Assembly: GCF_016545825.1 (NCBI RefSeq)
Contig: NC_052614.1
Span: 23,206,559-23,270,558, forward strand
Length of the DNA stretch: 64,000 nucleotides
DNA from: Eucalyptus grandis
Taxonomy: Eukaryota > Streptophyta > Magnoliopsida > Myrtales > Myrtaceae
Reading direction: 5' to 3'
The notes beneath the pieces were generated by a model that was given only the letters and a program-made list of their open reading frames with translations, did not search any database and was not told the DNA's origin. A program made the position numbers and the translations under genes. Below are positions 22,886 through 36,000 of the stretch, piece by piece; position 1 is the first letter of the stretch, and each line of letters starts with the position of its first letter.

Positions 22886-25800
22886 TCAGAACTTGGCCAA
22901 AACTATCTCCCTCATGAACTCCTTGGGTGCTGCAAGACAGAAGGAATCATTGTGGTTCTCGTCGTGTCCATCGTGAATCAGATGCGGGCGGTCTATATTT
23001 GTGATCTTAATAGAGTTCTGCGTATTGGAGCAATCTCGTGATGTTTATGTCGAGCGAAAGTGGGAAAGATGCATGGCTTAATCATAAATTAAGTACACTA
23101 GGAAGCTTTCACCAATCCAAGACGAACTTGGAATTTTCTTCTGGCAATTCCAGCAAAACTGAGAGGACTAGAGATTGCCACACGATAAGCTAGTCTGAAA
23201 CAGAAATCAGCTGCCTACATGATGGTTTGATGCCGAATTAGATTTGAAACAGCAGTACTCAAAATCCAGTTTTGATCACACAAATGTCAGAGACTTTTCG
23301 ACCAATCCTTCCTAATTCTAGCTTCGTGCCACCAATTTGGTAAAGGAAAAGAAAGCAGACCTGACTACTACAAGACTGATGAATTCTCAGTGAAGCAGAA
23401 ATTCGATCTTGTTCATTCGGTGAAACTACGATGTCTTTTTGGTGAATTAGGCATGTCAAAATTTTCAGTCTTTTTCTTACTATATCCGGGAAAGAAAGGC
23501 AATATGCATCAGAGAAAGAAAAAATGCATTGTGTAAGCAAAGAGAGAAAACTGAAGAGGTACCTTCTCCTCCGGTAAAGAGATTGAACTGGCCTATGGCC
23601 TGCCTGAGGAACATTTCAACTCCACTCACAGTAATTGCTCCGGCAGCCTCGGCTTCCTTTAGTAGAGTGGTCTTTCTTGGTGTATACACAGCATCGAAGA
23701 CAAGCTGGAAAACCCCCAAACTCGCCTAAAAAACACAAAAGCATCTTCAGCTACAACAAGCAAACTATCTCTTTTGTGATGAAGGGATTTACTTCAGGTA
23801 TGGGACCTCAGAAACCGGTATTCGGTCCTTGTTTGGATGCATTCCGATCGGTGTCGCATTAGCAAGAATTGACCCTTTCTCCGGCTGGAAATAAGGTAAA
23901 TCCCCAAAAGGCCTAGCTTCGCCAGAAACAGCATGAGCAAGCATCTTTGCCCTTTCTATTAACATGAAACACCACAGTATTAGGTGGAAGTATTTATTAT
24001 CCAATTCAAGAACAATTATCTATGAACAATCACAAGTCAATTCATGCTAAATCAAAATAATTCCAAGTCTGCATACCAAAATCGATGTCAAAAATAATGA
24101 TCCGAGCTCCTCTGGTTTTAGCACCAAAAGCCAAAGCTCGTCCTGCACCTCCAGCGCCAGCTAGCACAAACTCTTTGCCCGCCAGTGGAGAAACCAAAGA
24201 CTTTTCACCATTAATGCATCGACATTCTGCAAGAACTCAATGAACATCTACTGATAGGTCAATTTTCTTAAACTGTGAAGTTTATCACTATTCAACAGGC
24301 AGAAGCAATAAGAAATTCTGCTTCTTGACCCTTCCTCAACAAGGCTTCGATTGATATGCGCTGAAACAATAAGTACCTTGCAGAGCATCTTCCATGGCAG
24401 TTACTGAAGCCTCACAATCTGTGTTATACCCGATTAATTTCCGATCGCTAGGCCTCCTTACTATAGTGTTAACAGCACCAATGGTCTGATGAGAGATAAT
24501 AATTTGGGGGATAGTCAATACATCAACATATTTGGATCGTGATTGAGACCACACATCAGGAAGAGAGAATCAATCAAAAATACATCAGGGTAAATAAACC
24601 TGCATATTTATGGCAATTGCAGTGCAGTCATTTGAGATAAAATGAATGAAGTTCTGTAGCTTACTTGCTTAAAAGGAAGTAAGAAGTGCGAGAGAGGCTC
24701 TATTTGTGTGGTATGAGCATGCAGATTGCAGTTTTTTGCATCACTTATATTGCAGAGAACTCATTTGCTACTAAAAGTTGGATAAAATTTAGGAAATAAA
24801 AACAACCTGGGGACTATCAAATGTTCTCCTTTTAAGGATTTAGATTATAGTCAAAATGAACCAGGCTGAGTCAGTGAAGATTAATGTTGCTTTTTTTCAT
24901 GAAAGGGGGGAAAACAAAAATGATCTAATATGTGTTGATCTGCTATGAGCAAAACAAGTTTAGAGATGGAAAGAACCAGACAATCATGTCGTCAAAAATT
25001 GGGCAATAGGAAGAGAAGCTCACCTGAGCGAGTGGATGTACTTCATCACAAAACTGAATGACAGCTTCTTTGTATGGAAACCCCACACTGTGGTTCACAA
25101 CTAAGAGAAATTCATGTCTACATCAAAACAAAAGGACTCGAACAGACCAGCAAATAAAAAAAAAAAAAAAAGACTAATTATACAGACAAATTTTACTTAA
25201 TGAGGTCCTCACAGTGAAGTAAACTCGAGAGATCAGAAGCCAAGGCTAAAAAAATGAGTAGATATGCATTATTTGACTTCTCGCAAGCTGTTGTACTGGA
25301 AATGGATTCAAAACGAAAGGAACTTGTTCAAAGAGATGGGAAAGTGTAGGTAGAGACTAGCCAGATTGCAGGAGATGGAGTGAAGCTTGTATATGTTTAT
25401 ATATGCTATAGAGGAGTCGGTTGAGTAAGAGACTATGATGTACCGACTTAATCAATGAGAAAGAATTAAATGTACTGGAACCACCAATTTGAATAATGAG
25501 ATACTGGCAGTAACTGGAAGCATAAAGCAGTACAAAATGATTACTGAATGTTAAGTGCACAGACATACCTAAAACCAGCGAAGTCAGGGGTAGAGTATAC
25601 TTCGAAGAATTCTTTAAGATTGTCAACGAACATTGGGACATAAAGTCCATTGAAATTCATATGTCTGAACGTAGGGTTATGCAAAATTGGACCTTTGCTG
25701 TGGCCAACTGGTTTTGAGATGAGGCCGAAAACTGTTGTATCTGAATTGATGTGCTCAACTTTGTACACTTTTCTTAGGCTTTCCAGAGTAGGAAGACCGG

Positions 25801-27457
25801 GAACTGCCATTCCTTCTATTGAGCCATAGACTAAAGTACTGCCAAATTTGGGACTCAACAATTGGCTGATAAGACCCCTTTCTCCAACAGCATATGCAAC
25901 TACTGGCATCTGCATGTAGGAGTAAGAACTTATCCACATCTCAACTTGAAATCTGTTAAACTTATGTGTGAATTAAACCAAGAATCTGGCTTTTTGGCTG
26001 CTTATCCAAAAAAAAGGAATAAGTTAACTGCAGTATTTGCATGTGGTTCCTACCTGGCTATAAGACAGTAAATGAAAAAGTATGGCCAGTTCTGTGATGT
26101 TACTTGCACTAGTGACAATTTTGATAATATCTGCACCAGTAGCTTTCATATGGGTAGCAAGATTGCTAAGTTCTTCTTTTGAAGGGGTCACGCCATCCAA
26201 AAAGCATGAAACTATCACTTTGGTACCTCCACAATGCAACTTATTCTGCTTACTCATAAGTTCAGCAGCAACCTGAAGATTCATAACACAAATTCAGATG
26301 AAATTGTCAAGTCGATTGATTGGAAATGGACATAAAATTGGAGTGCTTTTCAAGAGTCATTTTGCATGTCATTACACCGAAATGTTCTGAAGCACCATTC
26401 ATAAGAAGTAAATTTTAAAAAAGGGTTGTGGAATACTATTTGATACCTTGAGCTCGAAATCGGCATAATCAGCACCTAATTTTAGAGCAGAACGAAGTGC
26501 TTCCAACCGGGCTGTCTCGTCACCTTCATAGAGCCCCCCTTCGCATTTAGGCCTGCGGGGGTAAGTTCATTAGATATTCATAAATTACTCACATAGTACT
26601 TGTTCAGTTCCATCAACAGTGAAAGGAGAGGTACGCAAGGAGCAGAACCATTTCATTGTTTTCTCTGCTCTTTCTGCTCCAAACAAACCATCAAAAGATT
26701 TTCTTTTTCAACGCACATAATTTGCAGAATTTACAGGAAGTTAATTGACCTATGGAAAAAGCAGGGACTAATCTTTTGACCTATGCATAATTAATAATTA
26801 TGCCGGTGTCAACACTCATGCACTGATTTCTGCAGCAGATAACTACAATATCTGGAATTCAAGATATGAGAAGCTCTCTTTTCCATTCCAAGGACTTTGA
26901 TTTTTAATTATTCTCAATGAGAAAACTCCACTGGAAGTTCTAGACCTCATAGAAGTGCGGAAGTCCCAAACTTTTTCAGGAAAAGTGCAGTAAAGTCCTT
27001 TCCTTGTGAATTGGCTACGTGGCAGCCCTGGAAGTGCCAACCTGGCAGCCTGAGTTTGGAGAAAGGAGAAACGACAACCCGAAAGCTTTGAAATTAACAG
27101 GACTTTTGCACCAATTGATAAGTGTATGCCTGAATGCCTTGATGCAACGTTTAGGTCCACCGGCGAATGAAGAAATCTAAAATCTGTATGTTGAACTGAT
27201 AATATGCATAAAACCTGGCCTTAGCAGAAACATGCGTACCTGTAAACAATGATAACCGGTAACGGCTTGCTCTTGAGGATGATTTCAAGATCCTGGTGAG
27301 CCTGAAATTGCTTGATGCAATCCAGCCTGACCTCAACTACGTCTGCACCTTGTGCCTTCGCCTTGTGCATTTCTTCAACCACTTGGTCAACAGATTCACC
27401 CATTACGGGTGCACAAACCATGGTCAGGCCAACACTGGAGAGGGAGAGGCTGCCCAT
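22886..27457 (-). CDS. DQD/SDH-family enzyme, likely NAD-dependent quinate dehydrogenase
   Basis: Ten exons keep one frame: 27457-27240, 26552-26447, 26272-26054, 25909-25569, 25087-25024, 24485-24377, 24226-24077, 23955-23807, 23725-23563 and 22929-22886; total 1563 bases, 520 residues, the usual family length. Residues 1-230 are the dehydroquinate dehydratase fold (ADVVEVRLDCIKQF; Schiff-base lysine K159 in ADIIKIVTSA). Residues about 240-520 are the shikimate/quinate dehydrogenase fold: KPVGHSKGP, catalytic K301 in FPYKE, IGAVNTI, GYNTD with D339, and the Rossmann loop GAGGAG at 376-381. Differences from shikimate enzymes stand out. The SKSP motif is SKGP (G254), the Thr before catalytic Lys is G297, the NRT cofactor motif is DID (399-401), and the dehydratase His is F132. 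The first three fit an NAD-linked quinate dehydrogenase; the last suggests an inactive dehydratase half. No plastid leader is obvious. All exons are open, so the gene looks functional. Confidence 0.9.
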
Positions 27458-27644
27458 TTCGATGGATTAATCAAGAATTACAAAACTCCGGCCGCCGCCC
27501 CCAGTGCCGAAACGAGAATGCTAGTCCCGGAATCAGGAAATGCTGCACAGCTGCAGGTGAATAAGGACCGTCTGCTGTGCACGAAAGACCTTTATCACAG
27601 GATGGCCCTTTTAAGGTGGAAAAAGGTAAATCAGACCAGACCTT

Positions 27645-27655
27645 TCCTTATACAA
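27645..27655 (-). promoter_or_regulatory. Possible TATA box of the DQD/SDH-family gene
   Basis: The minus strand reads TTTGTATAAGG about 190 bases upstream of the ATG. Position and context suit a core promoter, but the match is modest. Confidence 0.3.
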
Positions 27656-27699
27656 ATACCACCTCCACCACATGGGTTCAAAAGGTGTATACACTACAA

Positions 27700-29270
27700 A
27701 CGCATGTATTGACAAATGGGATTTTCCTGTCTTTCAATGGCAAGAAAGTTCGTTCAGGCAGGTAAATTAGGAGGTCAATAAATGCCTCTGACTAAATGAT
27801 AGGTTTGCCAAAATCTAAGAGGGACTTAGCAAATGGATTGGACCAGTGACACACAAGATATTCTCAGATAAGGTTTGTTGGGGGCTTAGTGCAGCAGACG
27901 TCAGAAGACTAATCATTAAGAAAGAGGAGTTGAATTTGAATATTAAGAAAGCAACAGAAGAGGAAACGTGACGATTTCCTTGGCCCTTTTGGACCGTGAA
28001 TGGACCCTGGACGGAACATGAATCAGCCGAATCAGTGCAGTGGAATCGGATCGCGAATATTGCAGAAGAATCAACATAAATTTTTCCCAACTTTGACATC
28101 TAATGCCACATACATTGTTTCTTCTTAATTTTCTCTCGACCCTAAATTTGTCAACTTTATTGTAAAAAATTAAGGATGATTATCCAAAAAGTCTGAGATT
28201 TATTACACACGTGCCAATCTACTCCTACACTTTTGAATTTGGCTAATTTAATCTTTAGTCTTTTGGCATTTTATCAATATAGTCAATCCGGATAATTTTG
28301 GCTAGGAATTACTTATATGAACGTCGGTCGTTTTATGTGACACGCCTGGGGCGTTGATGTAGATAATTTCAATTTATTTATATATGTTTATTTATTCATT
28401 TTCTTCTCTTTTCCTTTATTTCTTTTTCTTTTCACTATGGGCGACGTGGGTCACCGAAGCTTGCCGGCCACTAGGCAAGGGCTGCAAAGCCCTCGCTTGT
28501 GATGGCCTAGCCCACATTTGGGCAAGGTTTCAGTTGGGAAGCGTTGGAGACCATCACCAACCACAACAAATGAAAAAATGAAAAGAGAAGTAAAGAAAAA
28601 AGGAAAAGGAAAAAGGAAAAAGAAATATAAAATTTGGAAAATAATCAATGCCAATACTGGCTGTCACTTAGGACGATCGGTATTTATGTCAGTAGTTTGG
28701 ATGAATTACATTGACAAATTGTCAAAAAGGTTTAGAGTCATAAGATTTGGGAATGAATTAGCACAAGTGCAATGAATTTGGAAATCTTTTGGTAATTCTT
28801 CTAAAAAAATGGCAATGCTCTTCCCGAGCTTTGGATCTGGATGTTGTCAAATATCTGTAGAGCTAGCCGCTACACCGAACTTGATAGTATAGACAGAGCC
28901 GTGTTACGATTGAAACCTCGACATTTGGTCCCCTGCCCGAAGTGCTAGGAGGACGCAGACCGCAGCTCCTAGGATTAGCATGACCCACTTGTTGAGTTGA
29001 AGACGAAACTCATTGTTTCTTTAATCAACATGTTGAACGGGCAATGGATAAGGACAGTTCCTTGATTAATTTTTTGGCTGGTGATTATCAAAAGACTAGT
29101 TTATTCTCGCGGGAGTTGGTGGGGTTGGTGAGACGTGAGAGAATAACGGGGCAGGCAGGACCTGGTGGATCCTCTCTCCACGTCATCCTTGCCTGCAATG
29201 TTCCCACCCCCAATATCATATTATCAGCTCCGTTCGGTGAATATCGAATTGATTTTAATGTCTGTGTTGT
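27700..29270. other. Intergenic between the DQD/SDH-family gene and repeats
   Basis: No gene recognised. Bases about 28150-28330 (GGATGATTATCCAAAAAGTC ... CAATCCGGATAATTTTGGC) resemble a common type of plant intergenic repeat, judged by its cadence only. An 85-codon plus frame at 28518-28775 is low-complexity and lysine-rich and is rejected as a gene. Confidence 0.4.
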
Positions 29271-29272
29271 GT

Positions 29273-29400
29273 CTCTCTCGATTGATTTGAACTGTTCAGC
29301 TATGGGAAATGTAGGAGTGATCCGTCCCGATCCGATTCTCGATTTCACGTCTCTCTCAATTGATGATTTGAACTGTTCAGCTATGGAAAAATGTAGGAGT
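29273..29400. repeat. Two-copy tandem duplication (about 78-bp period)
   Basis: CTCTCTCGATTGATTTGAAC then GTTCAGCTATGG and AATGTAGGAGT at 29275-29319 recurs as CTCTCTCAATTGATGATTTG then GTTCAGCTATGG and AATGTAGGAGT at 29353-29400. Confidence 0.75.
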
Positions 29401-29760
29401 AATGGGTTTTTGGTCAGTCCGGGAACTGGTCCACGAGGACCAGTTTTCCAAATTGGGAATAAGGGACCAGATCGGGAACCAAACTGAACCGGTCTAATCC
29501 AATGAAATCGGTCCTTTCTTCTTTTTTTAATTCCCATTGCTTGATGCTATATGTTATGAATATATAAAAAAACAAAGCTGGTTACTTTTATTTTTTTGAA
29601 GAAATAATAATAAAAAAAAGTATATATAATTGGTCTGGTTCCTCTTTGAAATTGAAAACGGACCTTTTGGACACCAATTCGACTTTTAGGAATTGAGAAC
29701 CGGACAGACATTTATAAAAATCGAACCAACTTGGCTGGTTCGATCTGGACCGGATGATTC
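29400..29760. repeat. Imperfect repeat rich in GGTTC / GAACC motifs
   Basis: GGAACTGGTCC, GGACCAGTTTTCCAA, GGGAACCAAACTGAACCGG, GGTCTGGTTCC and GAACCGGACAG follow one another in both orientations. Similar text occurs near 49555-49720 and 60270-60470. It is probably a remnant of a dispersed element; no ends or target duplication found. Confidence 0.35.
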
Positions 29761-32700
29761 AGGCAGTCTGTTTTGCACGACCACGTGGGAAATGATTTCT
29801 ATTACGGCTCTGATTGGATCCATCCGTTTCTTCGGTACGGCTGACAGGACATTGAAGACGTTGCCCTTGCCCCTTGGCTAAATGCCAATCGAGTTTGGAG
29901 TGATTTCACTTTCACTTGTCGTTGCCACTAAATACGCGGCTTTCCTAAACGACGCACTTGACGGACGGCCACGGAATTTAAGGGATTGGAATTTTGTGGA
30001 ATTGGAATCCAAAAAAGGGAAGAAGTCATTTTCCTCCCACCTTCATTTGATAGAGTTGCACATGCTTATTGAAGGACGCGTTTATTTGGACTTAAATTAG
30101 AGGGCAAAAAGATCCCACTAATTCATAATTTTAAAAATTATAAAAAAAAATTATATGTAAATTTACATGTCAATTTTTAGTGTCGTGAAAAGTTTGAGGA
30201 GTTGGGGATTTAAAAGTCAAAATGCGTAAACCGCATAATTGACATTAAATAAAAAGTAAAATATAAAAGTCATTCAGATATATGCTCTAAATTAATTAAT
30301 TTTTTTTTATGGGAATGAGTGTTTCCCTATTTAAAATAGAGAAAATTAAGGAAGAGACGCATTCTATCTTTATAGGAAAAAAAATGAATATAACATTCAA
30401 AGTTCAAAGCTATTGCACCTCCCCTTTTGCAACTACTACTTAAAAAGTACCCCCCCCCCAAAAAAAGAAAAAAAAAAAAAAAATTCAAATGGTTGACTGA
30501 GCCAACCTTTTGAATTTGATGTTGGATTGAAATACCATTTCAACTTGCTACTATTTTATTACTTAACTTATTCATTTCATATATGTCTTATAAAAAATTG
30601 CCCTTAATTAGATTTTGGTGATCAATGACTGGGTAGGAAGCATTCATCTCTTAATATGTTCGTTTATAATTTGCACCAACAAGAACTAAAGGCCTTGGAT
30701 AAAATTAATCTTTTCACCTTAAAATGAAATTTATAATGTAACAATTAAATTCTAATAAGTGAAATTCATTAAAAAAATAAAATTAAAACTAGTTCACTCC
30801 GTAAAATCATTACAATTGCACTCTTTAGTGCTTTCATCTCAGTCAATAAACAAGAAAAGTAGGTTTTTATTATTTCACTTTATTAATGGTGATTCATTGC
30901 ATGCTATGCTTCCTTGTATGTTAAGACAAGAAATATCAATCAAAATTCTCTGAATTACCTCTAAATTTGGAGTGTGCCTACGAATGTTGGTTCCCAAATG
31001 CAATTTCTGTTTTAAGTCTCGGATCAACTCCACCTTTTCCTCTGTCCTTCCAAAGAAGGAGGAGAATTACAAGATTTGACTCCCCATATCTATGAAGACA
31101 AGCCAGCAAATACACGCGGGCCTGTTTTTGTGGTTTTCCAGTGATGGCATTCGGTAGAGAAGTTCAATTGAGTTTCTACGGTATTTCCACTTCCTTCTGG
31201 TTTTTTCTATGTAGTTACGTGAAGCCCCCTTCGTCCACCTACCAAGATAGTAGGTGATGAAAGCTTTGAATTCCAAGTGGTTTTGTCCATGAGTTTAGGC
31301 AAACTCAAATGTTTAATATTTGTGCTTACCAAATCTGGTCGCTGAAGTTCACATCCATGTAACAACACTTTGATATCCACCTCAATTTGGAAGCAAGAGA
31401 AAAGGGAAATTTTGACATCACCTACCTACTTTCGGATAGCATACATTAGAACCCAAGCCTAAAAAGGTCGCATCATATCTACTTGCAATTTGTTGTAGCC
31501 ACTCATTCACCCGTCGAATGGCATTGTTGTATTGCCGTACACGACATGTCAAGGGGTAAAATCTGACTTTTTCGACATTTGTATACAATGTCCTTTGTAC
31601 CTTTGCTTCAAATAAAAAGAAAGAGACAAGTGTACCGAAAAACTTTAAAATTTATTGAGAATATGTAATCGGGTGTTAGAACTTTCAAAATCTTGACACT
31701 TGTTAAATCGGTAAAATCAAGTTTCTCTGTTAAGTTCATCCAATTCTACCAATAGAAAGCGTCGACGCGGCCTCTTTTTTTGACCGGTAACATAAACTCA
31801 AGTGAACCAATGACCAAAGCGACACTGTTTTGGGCAATTCACCACCAAGTCCCATGGAGCAACAACCAGGTTGGAAACATCCAAATCACCCAACCTGGCT
31901 TTGATCAACCCTTTCAACTTCGTTAGGGCCCATCAAGACAACCCTCCCTCCCTCAGTGCGGCAGTGCAGCATCTCGACTCACTGCTTTTTTTGTGTCGGC
32001 CTCTCTCTCTGTCTCCCCCCCCTCCGCTGGCCCAAAGCAACCGGTCGTGCATGGTAATATAATGCATAATTTCAATAGTTGGGAACGAGTACAGCGGTGA
32101 TGGCGATCAGTCTGGTGGTGGTGGTGGTTGTAGTGGTGGACGGGTTCAAGGTCGGTGGTTGGGGATGAGTCCAGAGGTGGTGAAGTACGCAGCTGTCTAT
32201 GGGGCCTAAATAAGGTCGTGGCGGAGATAACGTTCGGCTCCATAGGGGTTGTCTTCAAGCGCGGGCGTAACTGGCGAGGCAGTAAGTGGTGGTACCGTTT
32301 TAAGTCCAGCAACAGCTGTTCGAGGTGACGAGGTCCAGCGATCACAGACAACTGTACTTAGGTTGTTTTCTCCATGAGAAAGAGAATCCGATGTTGTACC
32401 AATAAAATTTCAACTTGATATCTTACGACACAATCATCTCAAATTATTTTTCGTCTCACAAAAAGACTAAAACCATACCCACCGCATGACATATCTTATC
32501 ATGCGACTCACGTATGATAATAAAGGGCAGCATAACAGCATTTGTTATCAACAAAAATATAGAAAGAAATATGAGAAAAACTTCGCAGGATCACCATAAA
32601 TGTCAACATTCAACAACAAGAATCAGGATATGTATGACATCAAAATCCTGATCCTTTGGATTCCATCCTACATGTCATGAACAGAGGCTCACCTCAAACT

Positions 32701-33000
32701 TGCAGAACACTTTAGAATCTTCAAATCCGAAGTAAAAATTGCACGTTTCATGACCCTCAGTTGTCATCGTATGACAGCAAGACATTCAGTTTAACTGGAA
32801 TTTGCCTGAATGCAGAAACTCCGAACCCGGATTTCATTCGTTTGGGCAAGTGGTTCAGCCAAAAGAGCAATACAGAAAATATGGAACGAATAGCGGAACA
32901 GAGGATATAATCCTGGTGAAAAAGAAGAATGTTCTTGAAACAGCTACTGTTTTTGCTCCGCAAAGGGTTTTGCCCAACTCTTGCTTCTCCATGTCTTTGG
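29761..33000. other. Intergenic, no convincing gene
   Basis: AT-rich overall. A homopolymer junction (9 C then A-rich) is at about 30449-30483. Two minus-strand stretches, about 31070-31276 and 30955-31050 (FFGRTEEKVELIRDLKQKL), look faintly coding but match nothing I know. The GTGG-rich region at 32090-32340 is open on both strands and appears low-complexity. Bases about 32700-33088 are probably the 3' UTR of the FRIGIDA-like gene. Confidence 0.4.
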
Positions 33001-33088
33001 GTCCATAAAACCATAAATAGACTGATGAATAAAGAGCAGAAAATGAATTTACATGATGGATGAGATCATGAGACCAGACCGGAAAAAC

Positions 33089-36000
33089 TTACCATCTAGG
33101 ACCACTGTAAGCAGCCCTTGGACCAGCCAAACGTACCGGCCGACCACCACAGAGAGGCACTGCACAAGTTCTCCCATGGTAATGATCAGTACCACTGAAA
33201 GGGTATGGTTTAAAAGGGTAGTCATTCAGGGGGTTTGGCACCCCATAGTATCCAGACGATCTCGCCGAGTATGGGCCCTCCCTTGTCAACCTATGCGTAT
33301 CGATCGGGTGCCTATTGTAGGACTGCGTCGAACGATGACCACCATTGGGGGGTTCCTTTGGAGTTTGTGGTTGTGGAGCTATCCTCTTACGCTTCTTTCC
33401 ACGCTTCTTTTGTGGCTGATGGCTTGAACTGGTGGCTGAAGTTGGAGCAGTCGAGGTGGTGACCGTTGAGGGGGCATTACCACATGAGGTGGCAACGTGA
33501 TCAGAGGTGGCTTGTGCTGGTGATTCCTCCTTTTTGTCCTGCTGCGTCAATACATTCTGTGATCCTGCAGATCGATCAGCTTTGGATTCTGTCAGTTTAC
33601 CTTCGATCTCAGCCTTTTGCTTTTCTAGCTGTTTGATATAGGCTTCAAAATCCTTGTGTGAGAACTCCGACTCTAGCCTGTATGTTGCTATCCATTTCAT
33701 TGCAGTTTTCGTAGCACTTAACTTTTTGTTAATAGCCCCAATCTGCAAGCAAAACTAGCATAAGGACCTTAGGAAAGAGTGCAAGCCGAAATATGCAGAT
33801 CGACTTAAAGCATTACTTCTCATGGTAACATTTACCTGACTGCTAGGCAAGCTGTCTTTTTTCTTGGATATTTCATCTGCTCTTTTCTCCCAATATGCCA
33901 AATAATCAGTGAGAAGAGGCACTAGAGGGAACTTGTCCTCCATCTTCAGTGCATTAATGTACTTAATAGCATCAATCCAATGCTTCTTTTCAATAAGATT
34001 TCTGATAAAGCCTGGCAAAAAGAAGCAGAAAAATGAGAGAAACAGTCAGATAGAAGCTGCAGATAAAAGCAAAAATATCATAAAAATGAGAGCAGTCAAG
34101 CATTTAATTCCTTGAAAACTGTACTGTGGGTTCTAACGAGAGACAAATTCCCAGGCCAATCATATGCATGGAAAATATTCGAAACCTCTGAAATAACGGA
34201 CATGAAACTTCTGCAACTAATCTCACTAAACGATTATATCCATGCATGTTAAGTAAATCAATACCGCATTTCTCAAAAGCTAATAACATGTAGCTCTGCA
34301 GTACTTCCTTTTAATGATTTCATATTCACTTTAAAAATCTCCTTTCATGTAATCACTGATGCAATTTCTCGACTATTTTAACCAGAGATTCTAACAAACC
34401 CCAAGGGGTTGCTCAAGTGGAGAGCGGGTTTGTCCTCCTTGATCAAGGCATGGGTTCAAATCACCACACTTGCATTTTCTCTTGAGGCCACCCCAGGAGC
34501 ACAAACCTGTGTATCTCTAGTAATTACCAAGTGTATGTCGAACAGGGGAACTGCTATACCTAGTGGGGTTGGTCAAAAAGCCCCCCTAGCACCCTGTTGA
34601 TGAACTAAGAAAACCCTGAGATTCTAGTAACATAACCAGAATATTTAACACAGCTCCCTTGAACTTCTTTCCTGCTAAAAGCAAAACTAGGACACACAGA
34701 GAGAAAGGGAGGTAGCGGGAAGGACTCCTTACCAGGTAAAAACTCTGCTAATCCCAGAGATTCACAAGAATCAGGGACCTGTTGAGCCCACTTTGATGCA
34801 TCCAAGAGTTTAAGAACTTCATTAGCAGCAACTAGAGGAGCCAATTTGAAGGCAGCCAGAAACTGAAGAAAACATATGGTCTCCATATGATCATCATTCC
34901 CCGCCTTCAACTCTAGTTTCCAAACAGTACAAAACTGTTTTGCTTCCTGACTTAACTGAGGCCTGATGATAGGTGAAAATCCCTTTAAATGTTCCAATAG
35001 TAAAATGCAATGCTTAACGGGGATACCTAACCTAATGAAATCTCTTGAGTTTAATGGATCAGTATATTTCAGTGTGTCGAGAACAAGACTTGCTGGATCT
35101 GATGAGGACAGAAGCAAAGCAGATATTTCATCACGAACCAACTCATATTCCACCTCCCTGCTGAGTATCTTTCGCAAAATCTCACCAGTAGGCTTAGAGC
35201 AAAGATTCTCAGATGATGCCTCTGGATCATGCAATAGTAGATTTCACATTAAGAGACAGCAAAAGGTATATAATAATTATCAAGCACCTTAAGAAACTGA
35301 AACAAAGTTACAACAAAGATAAAGGCTGTTAAAGCACGAGAAGCATAACTACATTGGTTCTCAAAAAGAATTATGAGTGCTCGTATGCTCATAAACAATA
35401 AGATTCTGTTTCAGAATATGACAATCCCGTTCATTAGGCTTCCACCATCCATTTTCAGGTACCTGGCTTTTATGGTAGTTAATGCTACAGTAAATACATT
35501 TCTCTTAGACAGGTTGGATGATTTGAACTCGAGCACTTTCCGACCAGCTTCCAAAAATTTTCCTATTTTGTTCAGCACAAGTTCCATTAATAGACATTAT
35601 TGAGAGCGATTTCGGAAACCGTTGAAGAGCAACCTAGGGCACTCATTGAGACTATTAAATATGGCATGCAAATGTAAATTTTCCACTTTCGGTTTCCTTA
35701 ATATATAATCTTTAAATTTCTGAAGCATCTTGATAAGCATTCTTGCTATTGTCCAGTTACCTTAACCAGCACTGCAAAAGCATTTGCTAACAAGACCCAC
35801 AATTACATAAAAGAGATGGCATCTACAGTATTTATGCACTTGTCTCCGATCAAGAGCGCCTTGTTGCTAACTCCAAGAGAAGCCAAAAGTCAATCATATC
35901 AGCGCTGAATTTCCTCCCGATAAAAACTTAAAATCTGACAAAAGAATTAGGGGCCTATGTACAGCCACTGGATGGCAATAACCACTTCGACTCAAATGTT

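Noticed and set aside
26843..27160. 105-codon minus frame inside intron 1 of the DQD/SDH-family gene
   Set aside because: No similarity to the family, and the flanking exons join in frame without it.
31953..32351. 132-codon minus frame rich in His/Arg/Pro
   Set aside because: Low-complexity GTGG-type sequence; no domain.
34605..35234. A separate gene for the second FRIGIDA domain
   Set aside because: Splice phases join it to the exons on both sides; no TATA or leader is seen in the preceding intron. Kept only as a low-interest finding.
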